Positions 62,761 through 64,000 of a stretch of DNA of 64,000 nucleotides are shown in pieces. The stretch's first letter is position 1, and the number at the start of each line of letters is the position of its first letter. The translations under genes were made by a program, and so were the position numbers. This stretch comes from Ruegeria arenilitoris (GTDB taxonomy: Bacteria > Pseudomonadota > Alphaproteobacteria > Rhodobacterales > Rhodobacteraceae). Under the pieces are notes generated by a model. The model ran no database searches, was not told the DNA's origin, and saw only the letters and a program-made list of their open reading frames with translations. Location of the stretch: positions 1,054,001 through 1,118,000 of the forward strand of contig NZ_WPZO01000001.1 in NCBI RefSeq assembly GCF_013031355.1, read 5' to 3'.

Positions 62761-63681
62761 TCACACGGTCTCTCCCAACGCGGCGGCGCGTCTTGATCGC
62801 CAACCCAGCAGCGCACCAGCTGCGGCGATCAGCCCGATCCCGGCAATCTGCATGACGCCGATCACCTGACCCAGCGCAACCCAGGCGAACAGCGGGCCGA
62901 AAATCATCACCGAGTATTCGAACACCGCGACATAAGAGGTTTCCCCAATCTGATAGGCCTTGATCAGCATGAAGACCGCAATCGTGGACCCAACCGCCTG
63001 CACGACGATCCATTTCAGCGCTGGTTGCATGTCCCAGACCATGCCCCGCGTCACGAAACCATCGGGCAAGGAAAGCATCGAGAACACGGCCAGGCCAAGC
63101 GCTCCGGCCAGCCCAAGGGTCATGATCATGGCCGCCAACAGCGCTACGGTGCTTTCCTGTGCGCAATGGCTGCGAGTAATAATGGAACTGAGCGCATAGA
63201 AAAACCCTCCGGCCACCGGCAGCAGGGTTTGTGCATCGAATTCATAGGGATTGGGCTGCAGCACGCAGAGGATACCGAAAAAACCGATCAGAACGGCCAG
63301 AATGCGCCACGGGCCGATCCTCTGCCCCATTGCAAGGGCCGAGATCAACAGCACAAAGATCGGTGAGGTGAACAGCCCCGCCAGCGCCTGCGCAATCGGC
63401 ATCAGCGCCAGAGAGGCAAAGTAAAACAGCATCGCCAGCGTGATCAAAACGCTACGCAGAATGACCGGCCCCAACCGTTGAGGGCGCAAACTGCCCATTC
63501 CCAACAGGGACAGGCCACCGATCAGCGGCAACATCAGCAGGGCGCGACTCAGGTGGAACTGCCACAGGCCGATCGTCTCGGCCAGCAGGATAACCACGTT
63601 GTCGATCACCCCGATGATCGCCATTGCGCTGACCATCAGGACCGACGCCAAAATCGGTGAGGTCTGAGTGTCCGCCTGCAT
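62761..63681 (-). CDS. EamA/DMT family membrane transporter
   Basis: A 306-residue integral membrane protein with ten predicted transmembrane helices in two EamA repeats. The first runs from SPILASVLMVSAMAIIGVID through LGPVILRSVLITLAMLFYFA; the second ends at GPLFAWVALGQVIGVMQIAG. These transporters export amino acids, nucleotide sugars, purines or other metabolites; the substrate is not deducible. ATG 63681 has GGAGCGCAGA upstream and is preferred to the in-frame ATG at 63699. It is followed downstream by the 244-base gap 62517-62760, in which I see no supported gene or hairpin. Confidence 0.9.
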   Translation of the reverse strand: MQADTQTSPILASVLMVSAMAIIGVIDNVVILLAETIGLWQFHLSRALLMLPLIGGLSLLGMGSLRPQRLGPVILRSVLITLAMLFYFASLALMPIAQALAGLFTSPIFVLLISALAMGQRIGPWRILAVLIGFFGILCVLQPNPYEFDAQTLLPVAGGFFYALSSIITRSHCAQESTVALLAAMIMTLGLAGALGLAVFSMLSLPDGFVTRGMVWDMQPALKWIVVQAVGSTIAVFMLIKAYQIGETSYVAVFEYSVMIFGPLFAWVALGQVIGVMQIAGIGLIAAAGALLGWRSRRAAALGETV

Positions 63682-63831
63682 TCTGCGCTCCGGTTGCAAA
63701 GTGGTGTGTGGCGGCGTGGCGTACCGCGCATCGCGCTATCCAGCACATTTTGCAATCCGGGCGCAACAGGTTTGCGCCTTTGGATTTTACCATGCTAAGC
63801 TGAGCCAAAATAAACACGAGCATACCTCACC

Positions 63832-64000
63832 TTGAAGACGGCACTCAAACAGTACCAACGGATCGAAGCCACCGGTCTGTGGCGCCCCTCGCCCGACGTG
63901 CAGCGGCGAGAGGTCGTGGTGTCGTTGGGTGAAGCCACGCTGACCATCTCGGATTTCAACGAACAGGCTCTGACCCATTGGTCTCTGGCCGCGTTGGAAC
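63832..64000 (+). CDS. Hypothetical protein, 5' part only (cut by window end)
   Basis: An open frame that begins at TTG 63832 and runs off the end of the window without a stop. The 56 visible residues start LKTALKQYQRIEATGLWRPS and continue with VVVSLGEATLTISDFNEQAL. The coding character is convincing: it begins just after the divergent EamA gene and shows GC-rich third positions. I do not recognise a domain; the motif LTISD...ALTHWSLAALE suggests a soluble beta-rich protein. The start is tentative because no strong ribosome site is visible and an ATG is absent nearby. Confidence 0.6.
   Translation, partial: MKTALKQYQRIEATGLWRPSPDVQRREVVVSLGEATLTISDFNEQALTHWSLAALE

Noticed and set aside
62616-62816. 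Small minus-strand open frame in the gap between the EamA and Hint genes
   Set aside because: It overlaps the end of the EamA gene, lacks a ribosome site and shows no coding pattern.

Overview
The window looks like a chromosomal segment of a marine alphaproteobacterium of the Rhodobacteraceae (Roseobacter group). The evidence is the high GC coding style, the O2-dependent cobalamin pathway (cobG, cobF), a fused mrpA antiporter operon, a roseobacter-type opgC-opgG-opgH cluster, a SelD fused to an NADH-dehydrogenase-like domain, and several families typical of that group (PopZ-like protein, Hint protein, MerR-controlled beta-oxidation). I see no rRNA, CRISPR array, transposase, integrase or replication origin.

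Region 1 (1-3986) holds the 3' end of cobQ on the plus strand, followed by minus-strand genes for a PopZ-like protein, a TolC-type outer-membrane channel and a protein-L-isoaspartate methyltransferase-like protein. Region 2 (3987-8794) begins with tRNA-Cys(GCA). It continues as a visibly more AT-rich accessory block: a GIY-YIG nuclease-like protein, an unknown protein, a secreted peptidoglycan-binding/glycoside-hydrolase protein, and a small winged-helix protein paired with a membrane protein. The block closes at 8751-8794 with a degenerate copy of the last 44 bases of the tRNA, as expected of an old tRNA-targeted genomic island that has no integrase left in it.

Region 3 (8838-10773) is a 3-hydroxyisobutyrate-dehydrogenase-like gene divergent from a LysR regulator. 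Region 4 (10857-24954) is a long cobalamin operon opened by an adenosylcobalamin riboswitch: DUF1636, cobW, cobN, cobG, cobH, cobI, cobJ, (cobK on the opposite strand), cobL, cobE, cobM, cobB, cobA, cobF. Nearly all genes overlap by 4-8 bases. Together with the cobQ fragment they cover uroporphyrinogen III to cob(II)yrinic diamide and then cobyric acid, except for functions encoded elsewhere (for example cobS, cobT and cobO).

Region 5 (25016-35805) has a DUF302 protein, a thiamine-diphosphate enzyme overlapping a class III CoA-transferase, a TTC38-like TPR protein, the osmoregulated periplasmic glucan genes opgC-opgG-opgH, a secreted esterase and a rhodanese. Region 6 (36003-41948) is a six-gene Mrp Na+/H+ antiporter operon. 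Region 7 (41954-45156) pairs a SelD fusion with the selenouridine synthase MnmH facing it, which implies selenium use for tRNA modification. Region 8 (45201-53741) has a YedK-type SOS-associated peptidase, a TPR-sulfotransferase, a 5'-nucleotidase, a DUF952/DUF1330/pyrD/arsC operon, a MATE exporter and two PaaI thioesterases.

Region 9 (53855-61679) has two paralogous MerR regulators and then a fatty-acid/acyl-CoA degradation operon (acyl-CoA dehydrogenase, small protein, GST, thiolase, cupin, FadJ-type multifunctional enzyme). Seven ACGT cores and a perfect 28-base dyad lie just upstream of the second regulator. Region 10 (61746-64000) has a Hint-domain protein apparently lacking its usual catalytic residues, an EamA transporter and the start of a further unknown gene. 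Starts were chosen by eye from ribosome binding sites, family N-termini and overlaps; no homology search was run.
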